A stretch of DNA of 43,624 bases from Desulfobacteraceae bacterium (GCA_003599575.1 QZKV01000128.1:1-43624); one strand, 5' to 3'. Shown: positions 31,998-40,931, counted from the stretch's first letter. Notes: generated by a model not told the origin, from the letters alone. Numbers and translations are program-made.

Positions 31998-33248
31998 ATG
32001 GAAATGGAAAAGATTGTTGTGCTGTTCGTATTTGTTGCCTGCTATGGACTTGCCCTGAGTCGCAAAGTCAAGATCGCCTATGCTTCTTTGGGAGCAGCTG
32101 CGGTGTTGCTGCTGACAGGTATTTTGACGCCAGGCGCCGCCCTGTTCAAGGCTGTCAAGTGGGACGTCCTGGGGATATACTGGGGATTTATGATGGTCTC
32201 GTATGTCTTCATGCAAAGCCGTATGCCCGATCTGATCGCCAACCGCATTCTCACCAAAGTGAAACTGGAGAAATATGTCATTTTCGCATTGTGTGCCCTG
32301 ACCGCCTTTTTGTCTGCGTTTATGGAAAACGTAGGGGTGGTCCTGATGATGGCGCCGGTGGCAATCGCTGTCAGCCGGCACATAAAAAGCGATTTATTCC
32401 CTTACATGATTGCCATCGCCATCAGTTCCAACGTGGTGACCACTTTGACCATGGTGGCCGATCCACCCTCGATCATTCTGGCCTTGGAAACCGGAATGAA
32501 ACCGCTGGACTTCTATTTTTTTCACGGCAGGATCGGGCTGGGCACAATCACCTTTTTCAGCGTGTTGGTGGCGCTGGGAACCCTGCTCATTCAATTTCGC
32601 CACATGCGAAAAACGGTTGCAGTAAAAGCTGAAGCAATCTCTACCACCAAAGGTGCTACTGTGCTTTTTGTGGTGGGTGTGGCCGCTTTGGCCCTTGGTC
32701 CGGAGTTCGGTCTGCGGCCAGGAATTGTTGGTCTGGGCGTAGGCCTGATCGCCCTATATATGGGCCGCTTGGTACTGAAAGAGATGATATTGGAGTTCGA
32801 CTGGAACTCCTTTTTCTTCATCATGGGCGTTTTCATCGTGATCCACGCACTCAATGCCTCAGGCCTGCTCAAAGACTTCGCCGATCTGGTGATCCGCTCC
32901 GGAATCAGCAGCCCGGCCGCTATGCTCGCTTTTCTGGTCTGGATCTCGGTTCTGCTTTCTTCCTTCATGGACAACGTGCCTTACACGATCCTGATGATCC
33001 CGGTTTGCCAGAACCTGGCCGCTTCATTCGGCATCGAGGCATGGCCGTTTCTTTACGGAATGCTCATCGGCACCGGCATCGGCGGCAACATCACGCCGGT
33101 AGGGGCTACAGCCAACGTTTTCGCCGGAGGCATTCTTGAAAAACATGGGTACAAAGTTCAGCTCGGCCGCTATTTGAAGCTGAGCATCCCTTTTTCGGTA
33201 GCGGCCGTTGCGGTGGCCCATGGTCTTATTTGGCTGGTCTGGCTGTAA
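31998..33248 (+). CDS. ArsB/NhaD ion-transporter superfamily permease
   Basis: 416 residues with about 11-12 membrane helices. Family blocks: ENVGVVLMMAPVAIAVSR, ISSNVVTTLTMVADPPSII (the N-x-V-T...GDPPN-like motif of ArsB/NhaD/P-protein transporters) and, repeated in the second half, SSFMDNVPYTILMIPV and GTGIGGNITPVGATANVFA. The two inverted half-sites are both intact. Substrate could be Na+/H+, arsenite or a dicarboxylate; the sequence alone does not decide. GGGGGA lies 5 nt before the ATG. It follows cassette A at 130 nt on the same strand, probably as one unit, and precedes the broken oadG-oadB pair. Confidence 0.9.
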   Translation: MEMEKIVVLFVFVACYGLALSRKVKIAYASLGAAAVLLLTGILTPGAALFKAVKWDVLGIYWGFMMVSYVFMQSRMPDLIANRILTKVKLEKYVIFALCALTAFLSAFMENVGVVLMMAPVAIAVSRHIKSDLFPYMIAIAISSNVVTTLTMVADPPSIILALETGMKPLDFYFFHGRIGLGTITFFSVLVALGTLLIQFRHMRKTVAVKAEAISTTKGATVLFVVGVAALALGPEFGLRPGIVGLGVGLIALYMGRLVLKEMILEFDWNSFFFIMGVFIVIHALNASGLLKDFADLVIRSGISSPAAMLAFLVWISVLLSSFMDNVPYTILMIPVCQNLAASFGIEAWPFLYGMLIGTGIGGNITPVGATANVFAGGILEKHGYKVQLGRYLKLSIPFSVAAVAVAHGLIWLVWL

Positions 33249-33395
33249 TCGGGCTCCCGCTCAGTTGCTCACTGACGCCAAAGCTCGAAGGGCTAAGGCG
33301 AGGCGCGAAAATCATCTTTATATGCAATGCGGGTTGCAGTTGGTACGACGACTCGTCTGATTCCCACAAACCAAAACGCTGACGGAGACGCAACA

Positions 33396-33531
33396 ATGAG
33401 TAATCTGGAATTCGGCCTCACCATGATAGTGGGTCGGTATGGGTGGCACCTTGGTGGTACTTTCCGTGTTCGCCATCTTCATGATTCTGTTGAAAAAGGT
33501 TTTACCGCCAAAGGAAGACGGCACCCCCTAA
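33396..33531 (+). pseudogene. Frameshifted oadG-like small subunit of Na+-translocating decarboxylase
   Basis: The gene begins MSNLEFGLTMIV at 33396, then breaks; after a frameshift the sequence continues MGGTLVVLSVFAIFMILLKK-VLPPKEDGTP and stops at 33529-33531. Joined, this is a single-helix gamma-type subunit of about 44 residues with its normal hydrophobic helix and Pro-rich end. It precedes oadB as in oxaloacetate, glutaconyl-CoA and methylmalonyl-CoA decarboxylase operons. One indel near 33436 kills it. Confidence 0.78.
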
Positions 33532-33568
33532 CACCAACACGCCAATTAACATTCAAAGGACACCTGCC

Positions 33569-34455
33569 ATGACAGATTCGATTATCAACGGTTTGAGCGG
33601 CCTGGGAGCGGGAGTGGTCCAGTTGCACTGGTCCACTCCCGTGATGATTGGGTTGGCTGTCTTCTGCTCTATCTGGCCATCAAGAAAGATGTTGAACCTT
33701 GCTGCTGGTTCCCATCGGGTTCGGAGCGATTCTGATCAATATTCCCCTGGCGGGATTGATGGAGGAGGAAGGTTTTCTGCGGACCATCTATAATATGGGG
33801 GTGGCCAACGAAATTTTCCCTCTGCTGATATTCATCGGCATCGGCGCCATGACTGATTTTGGCCCCTTACTGGAGAATCACAAGATTTTTCTCCTGGGCG
33901 CTGCCGGGCAATTCGGAATCTTTCTAACCCTGGGTTTGTCTTCCCGATCATGGTGACCGTCGTCGGCGGTTTGATCGCGCCAAAGGGGCTCCCCCTGCTG
34001 GGCACCATCATGTTGGGTAACCTGATGAGAGAAAGCGGTGTGGTGACAAGACTTACCAGGGCCTCGGAAAACGAGATCGCCAATGTGGTCACGCTGCTGC
34101 TGGGTATCTCAATCGGCGCTACCATGGACGGCCTCTGTTTTTGACGCCGCAAACCTTGCTGATTCTGGCTTTCTTTTTTTTGGCCATATGCCTGGACACC
34201 GTTTGCGGAGTCCTGTTCGGCAAATTCATGAACAAGCTCACTGGCGGCAAGATCAATCCTCTGATCGGAGCCGCCGGCATCTCGGCGTATCCTATGGCGG
34301 CCCGTGTGGTTCAACGCGAGGGCCTGAAGCACAACAAGTTTAATTTTCTGCTGATGCATGCGATCGGCGCCAACACCGTCGGACAGGTCGGATCGGTCAT
34401 CATCGCAGCGGCCATCATGCTCTCGGTTCTGCAGGGCATGGGGATCGTGCCGTAA
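33569..34455 (+). pseudogene. Broken beta subunit of Na+-translocating decarboxylase (OadB/GcdB/MmdB)
   Basis: Pieces in several plus frames rebuild most of an oadB-type gene: the start MTDSIINGLSGLGAG; LLLYLAIKKDVE; LLVPIGFGAILINIPLAG and IFIGIGAMTDFGPLLENHKI; then MVTVVGGLIAPKGLPLLGTI, MLGNLMRESGVV, SIGATMDG; and finally TGGKINPLIGAAGISAYPMA to the end at 34455. There are at least three indels. In addition, the segment between GQFGIFLTLG and FPIMVTVV is missing, about 100 codons including the conserved IGIIGGADGPT ion-path region. The product cannot pump Na+. The alpha (carboxyltransferase) subunit is absent. Confidence 0.85.
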
Positions 34456-34479
34456 TCGGGAAAAGCTTTTTGGAGCCTT

Positions 34480-34746
34480 TCTGGTTCAGGTGGTGAGGGT
34501 GAGATGGACCGCCGCTCCGTGACGGTGCTCTCCCCGGCCGTCCCGGCGGTGAACACCGTGGAGGTGACCGGCGACAAGGTGACCGAGGAGGCCAGGAATG
34601 GAAATAATGCAGAGGGGCGGCGTCGCGTGCTACCGGCTGCTTATCGGGCGCGACTGGTAGCCGTTTACCCCTCGCGGGAGGGGGGTGGCAACTTGCAAGG
34701 CCTGGGAGCACAGATGTGGTTTGGGACCAATTCGAATCGGTAGGCG
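34480..34746. other. Unusually GC-rich segment, possible retroelement fragment
   Basis: A block of clearly higher GC than its surroundings, with a plus-strand frame 34504-34743 (79 codons, MDRRSVTVLSPAVPAVNTVE onward, ending WFGTNSNR). The DNA, with its GGAGGCCAGGAATGG and GTGGCAACTTGCAAGGCC pieces, reminds me of the structured 5' part of bacterial group II introns that precedes the maturase gene, but no reverse transcriptase follows. I cannot confirm this by eye; treat as an unassigned island. The remaining bases to 34846 are AT-rich and empty. Confidence 0.3.
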
Positions 34747-34846
34747 CCAGCGTGCCATAACGGCTGCCCTGGCTCCATCAAGGCCATTTTATGCTTCTAA
34801 GTAGAAGAGATCGAAAATAATCTAATTTTAGAAGTCAAAAAGGCAT

Positions 34847-37120
34847 TTATTTGTCAGGAATCATTATGACGTCCTCTGCCTTCAGCCCCAATTCAAAGGT
34901 TTCGCCGAAGATGTCGAGCAGATGAAGCGTCTGCTCGCTGATTTTCTGGCAGGAGTTGTTGATGCCATAAAAAAGAATGCTCAGGCGCGTTTTGGATTGG
35001 CCACTGCGGATGCGTCCAACTTGCTTTCGGTCGCACACTTCCAAATATTGTTTAAGCTGGGCATAATGCTCCGCCACCTGTGGGTACTCGAAAGGCCGGC
35101 GGGTCAGAAAAATCTGGGCGGTTTCTGCAAGGAGGGCCTCTACTGATTTACGCACCTGTTGAAGCTCTTTTCTCTGGTCCGGCAGAAGCTCTGAATGTTG
35201 GTTGGCCGTATGCACATGGCAGCGCAGGATCATGTCGCGGAGGCTTTCGGTGATTTCCTGCAATGCTGAAATCGCGGTCGAATACCGGGCGGCTTGTTTG
35301 AGCTCACCGCGTTGCAGCAAACGCATGGTCTTAAAGATGTTGGCCACGATGGTGTTGGACCACTTCTGAACATTGCTGGTTTGGTGGCGAAGATCTTTGA
35401 GCTGCCTGCGATTCTGTGTGAGAATGCCGTCGAAACAGGTATCGAGATGCGTTTGTACAATGTTCAGAAAACGTCCGGTGTGCTCGAAACAGGTGCGCAC
35501 GGCATAATCGGCATCTTCTACACGCTTCAAATCCAGCAAGTCTAAATCCTTGGTGGCTTTTTCACGCCGGCCGTGAATCTTCAGGTTGCGGAAAAGAATA
35601 TAGCCTGTCATGCCCAGCAGCCCGAATACGGCAAAGCCGTTTAGATAACCGATAGCAAAAGCAAAGCACACGGAAATCGTAAAAGCCGAGAACGCTGTGA
35701 AAAACCATCCACCGATCACCATCAAAACCCCAGTGACGCGGTAAACTGCACTTTCGCGTCCCCAGGCCTGATCGGCCAGGGATGTGCCCATGGCGACCAT
35801 GAAGGTGACATAAGTGGTAGATAGCGGCAGTTTCATGCTCGTTGCCCATGCGACCAAAGCGCTTGAGACCATCAGGTTCACACTGGCTCGCAACAGATCA
35901 AATTCCGGGATGGCTCCTGCGTGGCCTGGAGCGGGCCGCAAGCCCGCGCCATCATACCGGCGGCGCACCCAACGTCGCACACCGGCCGGGAGCATGTTCG
36001 GGACGGCATTGAACAGGCGAAGGACCATGCGAACGATAATTCGGGACAACTGTGAGGAATCGAATCGCTCCATACCCTCTTCCTGTCTTCCCAGATTGAC
36101 TTCCGTTCTGGTGACGGTGCTTGCCTTGCGCGACAACCACAAGGTGGCCACCATGACAGCCCCTGCGGCCAGAAGGAAGAATGTATTCGTTTGGACAGGG
36201 GATTCTAATGCGTCCATAGGGAGCGTCAGCGGGTCGGTGCCGGCATTTGCCGCAAAAAAAGCATACAATCCTGCCAGCGGCACTCCTATAAAGTTGACCA
36301 GATCGTTGCCTGAAAAGGCCATTGCCAAGGCAAAGGTGCCTGAAAGAACGATCGGCTTGAGGATGTTGATGCGGGTAAACAACATCAGCAGCTGAAATAG
36401 TATGGTAAAAAAAACAAAGCTGCCGCCAAGAATTGTCCAGGTGTGCGCATTGATCCATGCCAGCATGGCGGGTGTGATAAAAGATGCGCCCTTGGCGCCC
36501 TTGATCAGCATGAAGTAAGTGATCATGGAAAGTGCCACACCGCCCCACAGGCCACCGTAGCGCTTGAGCTGGTTTTCATAATTGAAGGTTAATGCCAATC
36601 GGGTGATAAACTGTGCGAGGGCACCGCAGACAAAAGAAATGCCCACTGACAAAAGGATGCCGGTTATAATCGCAAGCACCTTGCCGGTATTGATGTATTG
36701 GGCCAGCACCAGAAAACTTTCTTCGGTGCGCAGCATTTTTATGATAGAGATGGCAACGGCCGCTCCGAGCAGTTCAAAGACCAGTGACACCGTTGTGGAA
36801 GTGGGCAGCCCGAAGGTGTTGAACAGATCGAGCAGCACAATGTCCGTGATCATCACCGCCAAAAAGATCGTGATCAGTTCGGGCATGATAAAAAACCGGG
36901 GGGAAAAGATGCCTTTGCGGGCAACCTCCATCATGCCGCTGGAAAAAGTAACCCCCGCAAGAATGCCGAAACTTGCCACAATCAGGATCACGCGCCGCGA
37001 GGACACTTTGGACCCCACCGCCGAGTTGAGGAAGTTTACGGCATCGTTGGCGACACCGATCGTCAAATCCACGATCGAAAAAATGAACAAAAGCCCTACC
37101 GCAAAAACATAAATCTCCAT
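34847..37120 (-). CDS. Pit-family inorganic phosphate transporter with PhoU-like C-terminal domain
   Basis: 757 residues. The PHO4/Pit transporter core (about 1-510) has inverted repeats with the signatures GVANDAVNFLNSAVGSKVSS, FGLPTSTTVS, FSGNDLVNFIGVPLAG and, in the second half, MKLPLSTTYVTFMVAMGTSL. A soluble C-terminal part (about 540-757), beginning near DLDLLDLKRVEDADYAVRTC, is helical and of the PhoU-like/DUF47 type. It probably moves phosphate with Na+ or H+ across the inner membrane, with the tail as a regulatory element. The start MEIYVFAVGLLFIFS at 37120 has AGGAtAGGA upstream. The gene is intact in a region of broken genes, which suggests it is still needed. Confidence 0.9.
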   Translation of the reverse strand: MEIYVFAVGLLFIFSIVDLTIGVANDAVNFLNSAVGSKVSSRRVILIVASFGILAGVTFSSGMMEVARKGIFSPRFFIMPELITIFLAVMITDIVLLDLFNTFGLPTSTTVSLVFELLGAAVAISIIKMLRTEESFLVLAQYINTGKVLAIITGILLSVGISFVCGALAQFITRLALTFNYENQLKRYGGLWGGVALSMITYFMLIKGAKGASFITPAMLAWINAHTWTILGGSFVFFTILFQLLMLFTRINILKPIVLSGTFALAMAFSGNDLVNFIGVPLAGLYAFFAANAGTDPLTLPMDALESPVQTNTFFLLAAGAVMVATLWLSRKASTVTRTEVNLGRQEEGMERFDSSQLSRIIVRMVLRLFNAVPNMLPAGVRRWVRRRYDGAGLRPAPGHAGAIPEFDLLRASVNLMVSSALVAWATSMKLPLSTTYVTFMVAMGTSLADQAWGRESAVYRVTGVLMVIGGWFFTAFSAFTISVCFAFAIGYLNGFAVFGLLGMTGYILFRNLKIHGRREKATKDLDLLDLKRVEDADYAVRTCFEHTGRFLNIVQTHLDTCFDGILTQNRRQLKDLRHQTSNVQKWSNTIVANIFKTMRLLQRGELKQAARYSTAISALQEITESLRDMILRCHVHTANQHSELLPDQRKELQQVRKSVEALLAETAQIFLTRRPFEYPQVAEHYAQLKQYLEVCDRKQVGRIRSGQSKTRLSILFYGINNSCQKISEQTLHLLDIFGETFELGLKAEDVIMIPDK

Positions 37121-37216
37121 TGTTTCCTATCCTTGATGGAAGGATGCGGTTTTGTCCGGAGTCCGCAAATCACCTCAGACTTGCAAATGTGGTCGGTTCT
37201 TAGCATCTCTGTATGA

Positions 37217-37931
37217 GTTGTTCAATTCAGCAATTGCTACAAATGATCATGCAGCAGATTGGCCAGCCGGCGCCGTTCGCGTTGCTCGGCAAGTTGTCAG
37301 CTCAGTAGTTAAACGGACCAGTTGTTTGTTGCGCTGATTCAGTTCGGTTGTCCGCAGCGCCACGCGCTCTTCCAGTTCATTGCGGGCCTTGCGCAGTTCC
37401 CCTTCGAGCTGTTTAGGGTCATTGATATCGATCATTCCAAATCGCCACTGGCGGTGCTTTCCCTTATCATCATAAATGGCCTTGGCCTCCAGGTGCACAT
37501 GCACATTGGGATGAGCATTGCCCTTCAGGCCGCAATTGGCAGCAGCTTGCCGCTTTTCGCAAAGCATAATTTTTCAGGAAAGAAAAGTGGGCTTGCTGGT
37601 CATCTGGCACGATCAAGGCCCCAAAGGACCTGCCAACCAGAATTTGATCGGTTCTGGCCAGCAATCGTACGCCAGCCTCATTGATTTGTGCGATCAGCCC
37701 TTTATCGCTGACGGTGACAAAGGCCACCGGCGCTGTCTGGTACAGCTCGAAGAACTTGTTGCGTGATTCCTCCAGATCATGGAAAGCCTGGCGCAGCTCC
37801 TGGTTTTGAAGTTCAAGCTGCACGTGCTGGACCTCGATTTCGTGGATCAGGCTCATCAGGTCCAGATCTTTGAAATCAGGCAGATCAATATGCTTGCCGG
37901 TGACGATCTGTTCGGCATTTTGGCGCAGCTG
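37217..37931 (-). pseudogene. Truncated PAS/HisKA_3 sensor kinase
   Basis: Reading on the minus strand: a coiled start (LMSLIHEIEVQHVQLELQNQ, ELRQAFHDLEESRNKFFELY), then a PAS domain (TAPVAFVTVSDKGLIAQIN...), a frameshift near 37560, the rest of the PAS (KAIYDDKGKHRQWRFGMIDI), a coiled linker (KARNELEERVALRTTELNQR), a second frameshift near 37290, and AEQRERRRLANLLHDHL followed by TAG where homologues have Gln. LLHDHL is the HisKA_3 phosphoacceptor box. The ATPase domain is gone. At least two indels, one nonsense codon and a 3' truncation make it inactive. It might once have paired with a NarL-type regulator such as that at 18583-19248 (speculation). Confidence 0.82.
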
Positions 37932-38135
37932 AAAGATCACACGCCGGTTTGCGTCATCGTCAATAAAAACCATGAGATCATCTACCTGCAAGGGCGCACC
38001 GGAAAATACCTGGAAACGGCCCTTAGCCTGAAAAGCCGCCTGGGATTGCCGTCGGACGAATTTCTGGCCATCTATACCGAACCGCATCTGCTGGAGAAAA
38101 CCGGTTTGCCCATGGTTCAAACGGCGTTGGAATGA
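37905..38135 (+). pseudogene. Fragment resembling the PAS region of CheR/CheB-type hybrid sensors
   Basis: On the plus strand, opposite the end of the broken kinase, DHTPVCVIVNKNHEIIYLQG followed by RTGKYLETA matches the conserved region found after the CheR unit in CheB-CheR-PAS proteins (…PxVVVNExGEIxYFHGRTGxYLE…). The remaining codons to 38135 (LGLPSDEFLAIYTEPHLLEK) are not recognised. It has no start or ribosome site and only about 75 codons, so it is a relic. It meets the kinase relic at about 37905-37931 in opposite orientation, which marks a rearrangement joint. Confidence 0.55.
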
Positions 38136-38429
38136 TGTTGATGCCCCGGCAGCATTGCGTGAAGCACGGAACACCCGGATGACATTTGAATTTAAATTCA
38201 CTGTTATTACCGAGCCTGGTAGGTTGGATACAGGCGCCGGTTTCCAGGTTTGAAGCGTTCATGAGCATTTTTTCCTCGTCAGGTGTGCACAGGCACCTGT
38301 TATTAGTGTGTTCGATCCAGCAGTTCCAATGGTTCCGACTCTCTTGTGACTGGAAAGCAGAAATCGAAATTAATCAAAAGAACCCCTCCCCCATTTTAGG
38401 GGAGAGGTGATGGTATTCATACACGTTCA
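38136..38429. other. Gene-free stretch with a hairpin
   Basis: No supportable gene. ACCCCTCCCC (38382-38391) and GGGGAGAGGT (38399-38408) form a 10-bp stem with one mismatch and a 7-nt loop; no T-tract follows, so a terminator function is doubtful. Confidence 0.45.
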
Positions 38430-38700
38430 TGAGAAGCGGAGATTTTTGCCAGCACCCGGTCAAGTTCCGCTTCCGTCAAGGCCTCGATACGCATGGGGGG
38501 GTTAAGAAAGCCGAGGGTCCCATGAACTTGATCATTATGGCGGCGAAGTGATCGTGGCTTTCAAAATCCCTGCGCGCATACGATTTCAACCGCTTGAGGC
38601 GTCCCTTGCGGGTGTATTGAAAAAATACCCTCATCATCGATCAAACACCCGCGATAGCCCCGTGCATAGCCCCTGAGCGCAAGGATCTCCATTTTACATG
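38430..38700 (-). pseudogene. Decayed gene of unknown function
   Basis: Minus-strand frames contain protein-like pieces that change frame: a start MEILALRGYARGYRG, then FFQYTRKGRLKRLKSYARRD, FESHDHFAAIMIKFMG and finally NPPMRIEALTEAELDRVLAK ending just before 38430. The pieces fit end to end, suggesting one gene of about 80-90 codons with two indels. I do not recognise the family with confidence. It lies directly downstream of the PAS-antiporter gene. Confidence 0.4.
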
Positions 38701-40547
38701 AGCTTGGCATTGATCCAAAGATGAACAAAAATGCTGGCCACATAGCCTAACATAATCACCGGCGTCCATTTCAAATGCGCGCCGAAGGTGTATTTGCCCC
38801 TGGCGGCGCCCATCAAAGCAACGCCGGCCGCCGAGCCGATGGAGAGCAGGCTGCCGCCGACGCCCGCGGTCATTGTTACGAGCAGCCACTGACCATGCGA
38901 CATCTCCGGTGACATGGTCAATACGGCGAACATCACCGGGATGTTGTCCACGATGGCCGACAGAAGGCCCACCATCGTATTGGCCATGGTGGGCCCAAGA
39001 TCGGTGTACATAAACGCTGAAACCGCGGCCAGGTAGCCGAACTGCGCCAAACCGCCCACGGCCAGGATCACGCCGTAAAAGAAAAGCAGGGTGTCCCACT
39101 CGGCGTGCGCGATACGGCTCATGATATCAAAATGGGCCACCTTGCTTTTATGGGCGGTGAAATCCTGAAGTACTTCCACCGCACCGATGACATTTCCCGC
39201 CTTGTCTTTAAGGTGCAGCGCCGAGAAAGTCACCCATTTGCCGGACTCACCGATGCCGGGGAAAAAGGCGCTGGAATCATAGGCCTCGTCCACGTACAGG
39301 TTTTTGCGGTAGCACTGCTTGTACAGATTTGAGATCACCTCTTCGGGCTGGCGGTCGAGGATCAAATCGGCCATCGACGGGCGCGGGCTTGGGTAAAACG
39401 GCTTCCACTGGTTTTTGGTACCGACCTGGTCTTTGGCCGGTATGCCGGTCAGGTCCTCCAAGGCCTTGTTCCAGTGGGTGATCACATGGTTCAAGTCGAT
39501 GGCGAAAGCCGGTTCGGGAAAATAGTCGATGATGTTATTCAGGCTGCGCCGCTTGCGCTCGAGAAGCCGCCGCAGGGGCTGACGCAGTTCGCCGGCAAAA
39601 CCAAGGATACCACCGTCGTAGGATTCACTGCGGCCTTCATGCTTTTTGATGTGAAAGGCGCAAAGGCCCAGATAGGCCAATCCCAGCATCATGCCGGCTG
39701 CAGGCGGCAGGTGCAGAAAGTTGTGAAAGCAGACGGCTGTGATGATGGTGAGCAAAAAAAGCGCCATGACCACCTTCGCGCCATATTTCATGGACACTTG
39801 TTCTTCGAGCTTTTTAGGATGACCCTTGGCGATGGCCAGGCTCATGAAGGCGGCAGGTACCAGCCAGTTGACCGCCGAGGGGATGAACAGATCGAAAAAT
39901 TCGATGAATTCGACCCTGCCTTTTTGCCACACCATCAAGGTAGTGATGTCGCCGAATGGGGAAAAGGCGCCGCCCGCATTGGCCGCGATGACGATATTGA
40001 TGCATGCCAGGGCCACGAACTTGACGTTGTCGCCGGCCACGGCCATGACCACCGCACCCATCAGCAGAGCGGTGGTCATGTTGTCGGCGACCGGCGAAAT
40101 GAAAAAAGCCAGCAGACCGGTTATCCAGAAAAGCGAACGCATGGAGAAACCGCGGCTCACCAGCCAGGCGCGCAGGGCTTGGAACACATTGCGCTCCTCC
40201 ATGGAATTAATGTAGGTCATGGCAACCAGGAGGAAAAGAAACAGCTCGGCATACTCGAGCAGATTGTATTTGATGGCCTGATGGGCCGTGTGGGTGTCGC
40301 CCGCCCCAATGTAGGCGATGGCCAGCAGAACCCAGATGATTCCGGCTGCGGCCAGAACCGGTTTGCTTTTACGCAGATGGATATTGTTTTCCAAGGGCAC
40401 CAGGCAATAAGCGGCCACAAAGAAGATGACGCCCAGATAGCCATAGATCGTTCGGGTCATGTCGGCGGGCGCGGCAGCATGCCCTGCTTCAGCCAAGGCC
40501 AATGCCGGGACTAAAAGAATCCCCAAAATCATTCCAAGCCGTTTCAT
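38694..40547 (-). CDS. NhaD-type Na+/H+ antiporter with an inserted PAS domain
   Basis: 617 residues. The antiporter core has an N-terminal signal-like helix, then NhaD blocks: ISPVADNMTTALLMGAVV (150-167), ANAGGAFSPFGDITTLMVW (189-207), and in the second half SAIVDNIPVMFAV and TMTAGVGGSLLSIGSAAGVAL. NhaD exports Na+ or Li+ in exchange for H+. Between the halves (about 336-465) lies a PAS domain: NNIIDYFPEPAFAIDLNHVI, THWNKALEDLTG, and a PAC-like end GNVIGAVEVLQDFTAHK. Ordinary NhaD proteins have a short loop there and about 480 residues. The PAS faces the cytoplasm if the core topology is standard and may gate transport by ligand, redox or light (inference). AAGGA precedes the ATG. The gene is downstream of the 3-TM protein and cassette B on the same strand. 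Confidence 0.9.
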   Translation of the reverse strand: MKRLGMILGILLVPALALAEAGHAAAPADMTRTIYGYLGVIFFVAAYCLVPLENNIHLRKSKPVLAAAGIIWVLLAIAYIGAGDTHTAHQAIKYNLLEYAELFLFLLVAMTYINSMEERNVFQALRAWLVSRGFSMRSLFWITGLLAFFISPVADNMTTALLMGAVVMAVAGDNVKFVALACINIVIAANAGGAFSPFGDITTLMVWQKGRVEFIEFFDLFIPSAVNWLVPAAFMSLAIAKGHPKKLEEQVSMKYGAKVVMALFLLTIITAVCFHNFLHLPPAAGMMLGLAYLGLCAFHIKKHEGRSESYDGGILGFAGELRQPLRRLLERKRRSLNNIIDYFPEPAFAIDLNHVITHWNKALEDLTGIPAKDQVGTKNQWKPFYPSPRPSMADLILDRQPEEVISNLYKQCYRKNLYVDEAYDSSAFFPGIGESGKWVTFSALHLKDKAGNVIGAVEVLQDFTAHKSKVAHFDIMSRIAHAEWDTLLFFYGVILAVGGLAQFGYLAAVSAFMYTDLGPTMANTMVGLLSAIVDNIPVMFAVLTMSPEMSHGQWLLVTMTAGVGGSLLSIGSAAGVALMGAARGKYTFGAHLKWTPVIMLGYVASIFVHLWINAKLM

Positions 40548-40668
40548 TGCATTTCCTTCCTTCTATCCGTAGAGATTCATGCCAAGAGAGTCGGAAATCA
40601 CCTGTGATATCGACCCGATTTCTAAATATTTCGCAACTTGAGCTTTATAAGAGAACCGCAATTTAAAA

Positions 40669-40743
40669 TTGGATAACCTCCCGTTGGATAACGCTATGTC
40701 CTTTTCGATGCCCGTCAGGGCCCTGATAATTTCTGATAATTTC
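40669..40743. repeat. Two sets of short direct repeats upstream of the antiporter
   Basis: TTGGATAAC occurs at 40669-40677 and 40684-40692 (15-bp centre spacing). TGATAATTTC occurs twice in tandem at 40724-40733 and 40734-40743. They lie 120-200 bases upstream of the PAS-NhaD start codon and could be regulator sites. The surrounding 280 bases hold no gene except a regulator fragment. Confidence 0.55.
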
Positions 40744-40837
40744 TTGACCCTGTCCTTTTTTACGAATAAATTTGCACCTTTTGAAAGGCTCGATGGCGTT
40801 GTTGGGCAGCCTGCTGGGGCCTTTGGTTCGTCCTTGA

Positions 40838-40930
40838 CGCAGCCCGGAAGTGGATGCCGTCCATCACCGGCATGCGGATATCGAGGATGACCACCTCGAT
40901 GCCGTCATCCTCATCCAGTTTCGCCAATGT
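40838..40930 (-). pseudogene. Fragment of a response-regulator receiver domain
   Basis: The minus strand reads TLAKLDEDDGIEVVILDIRM followed by PVMDGI, the strand-3/phosphoacceptor block of a receiver domain (Asp in LDIRMP). Both sides are out of context: it begins beside the stop codon of the 3-TM gene and ends after about 30 codons. No start, no ribosome site. Confidence 0.7.
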
Positions 40931-40931
40931 T

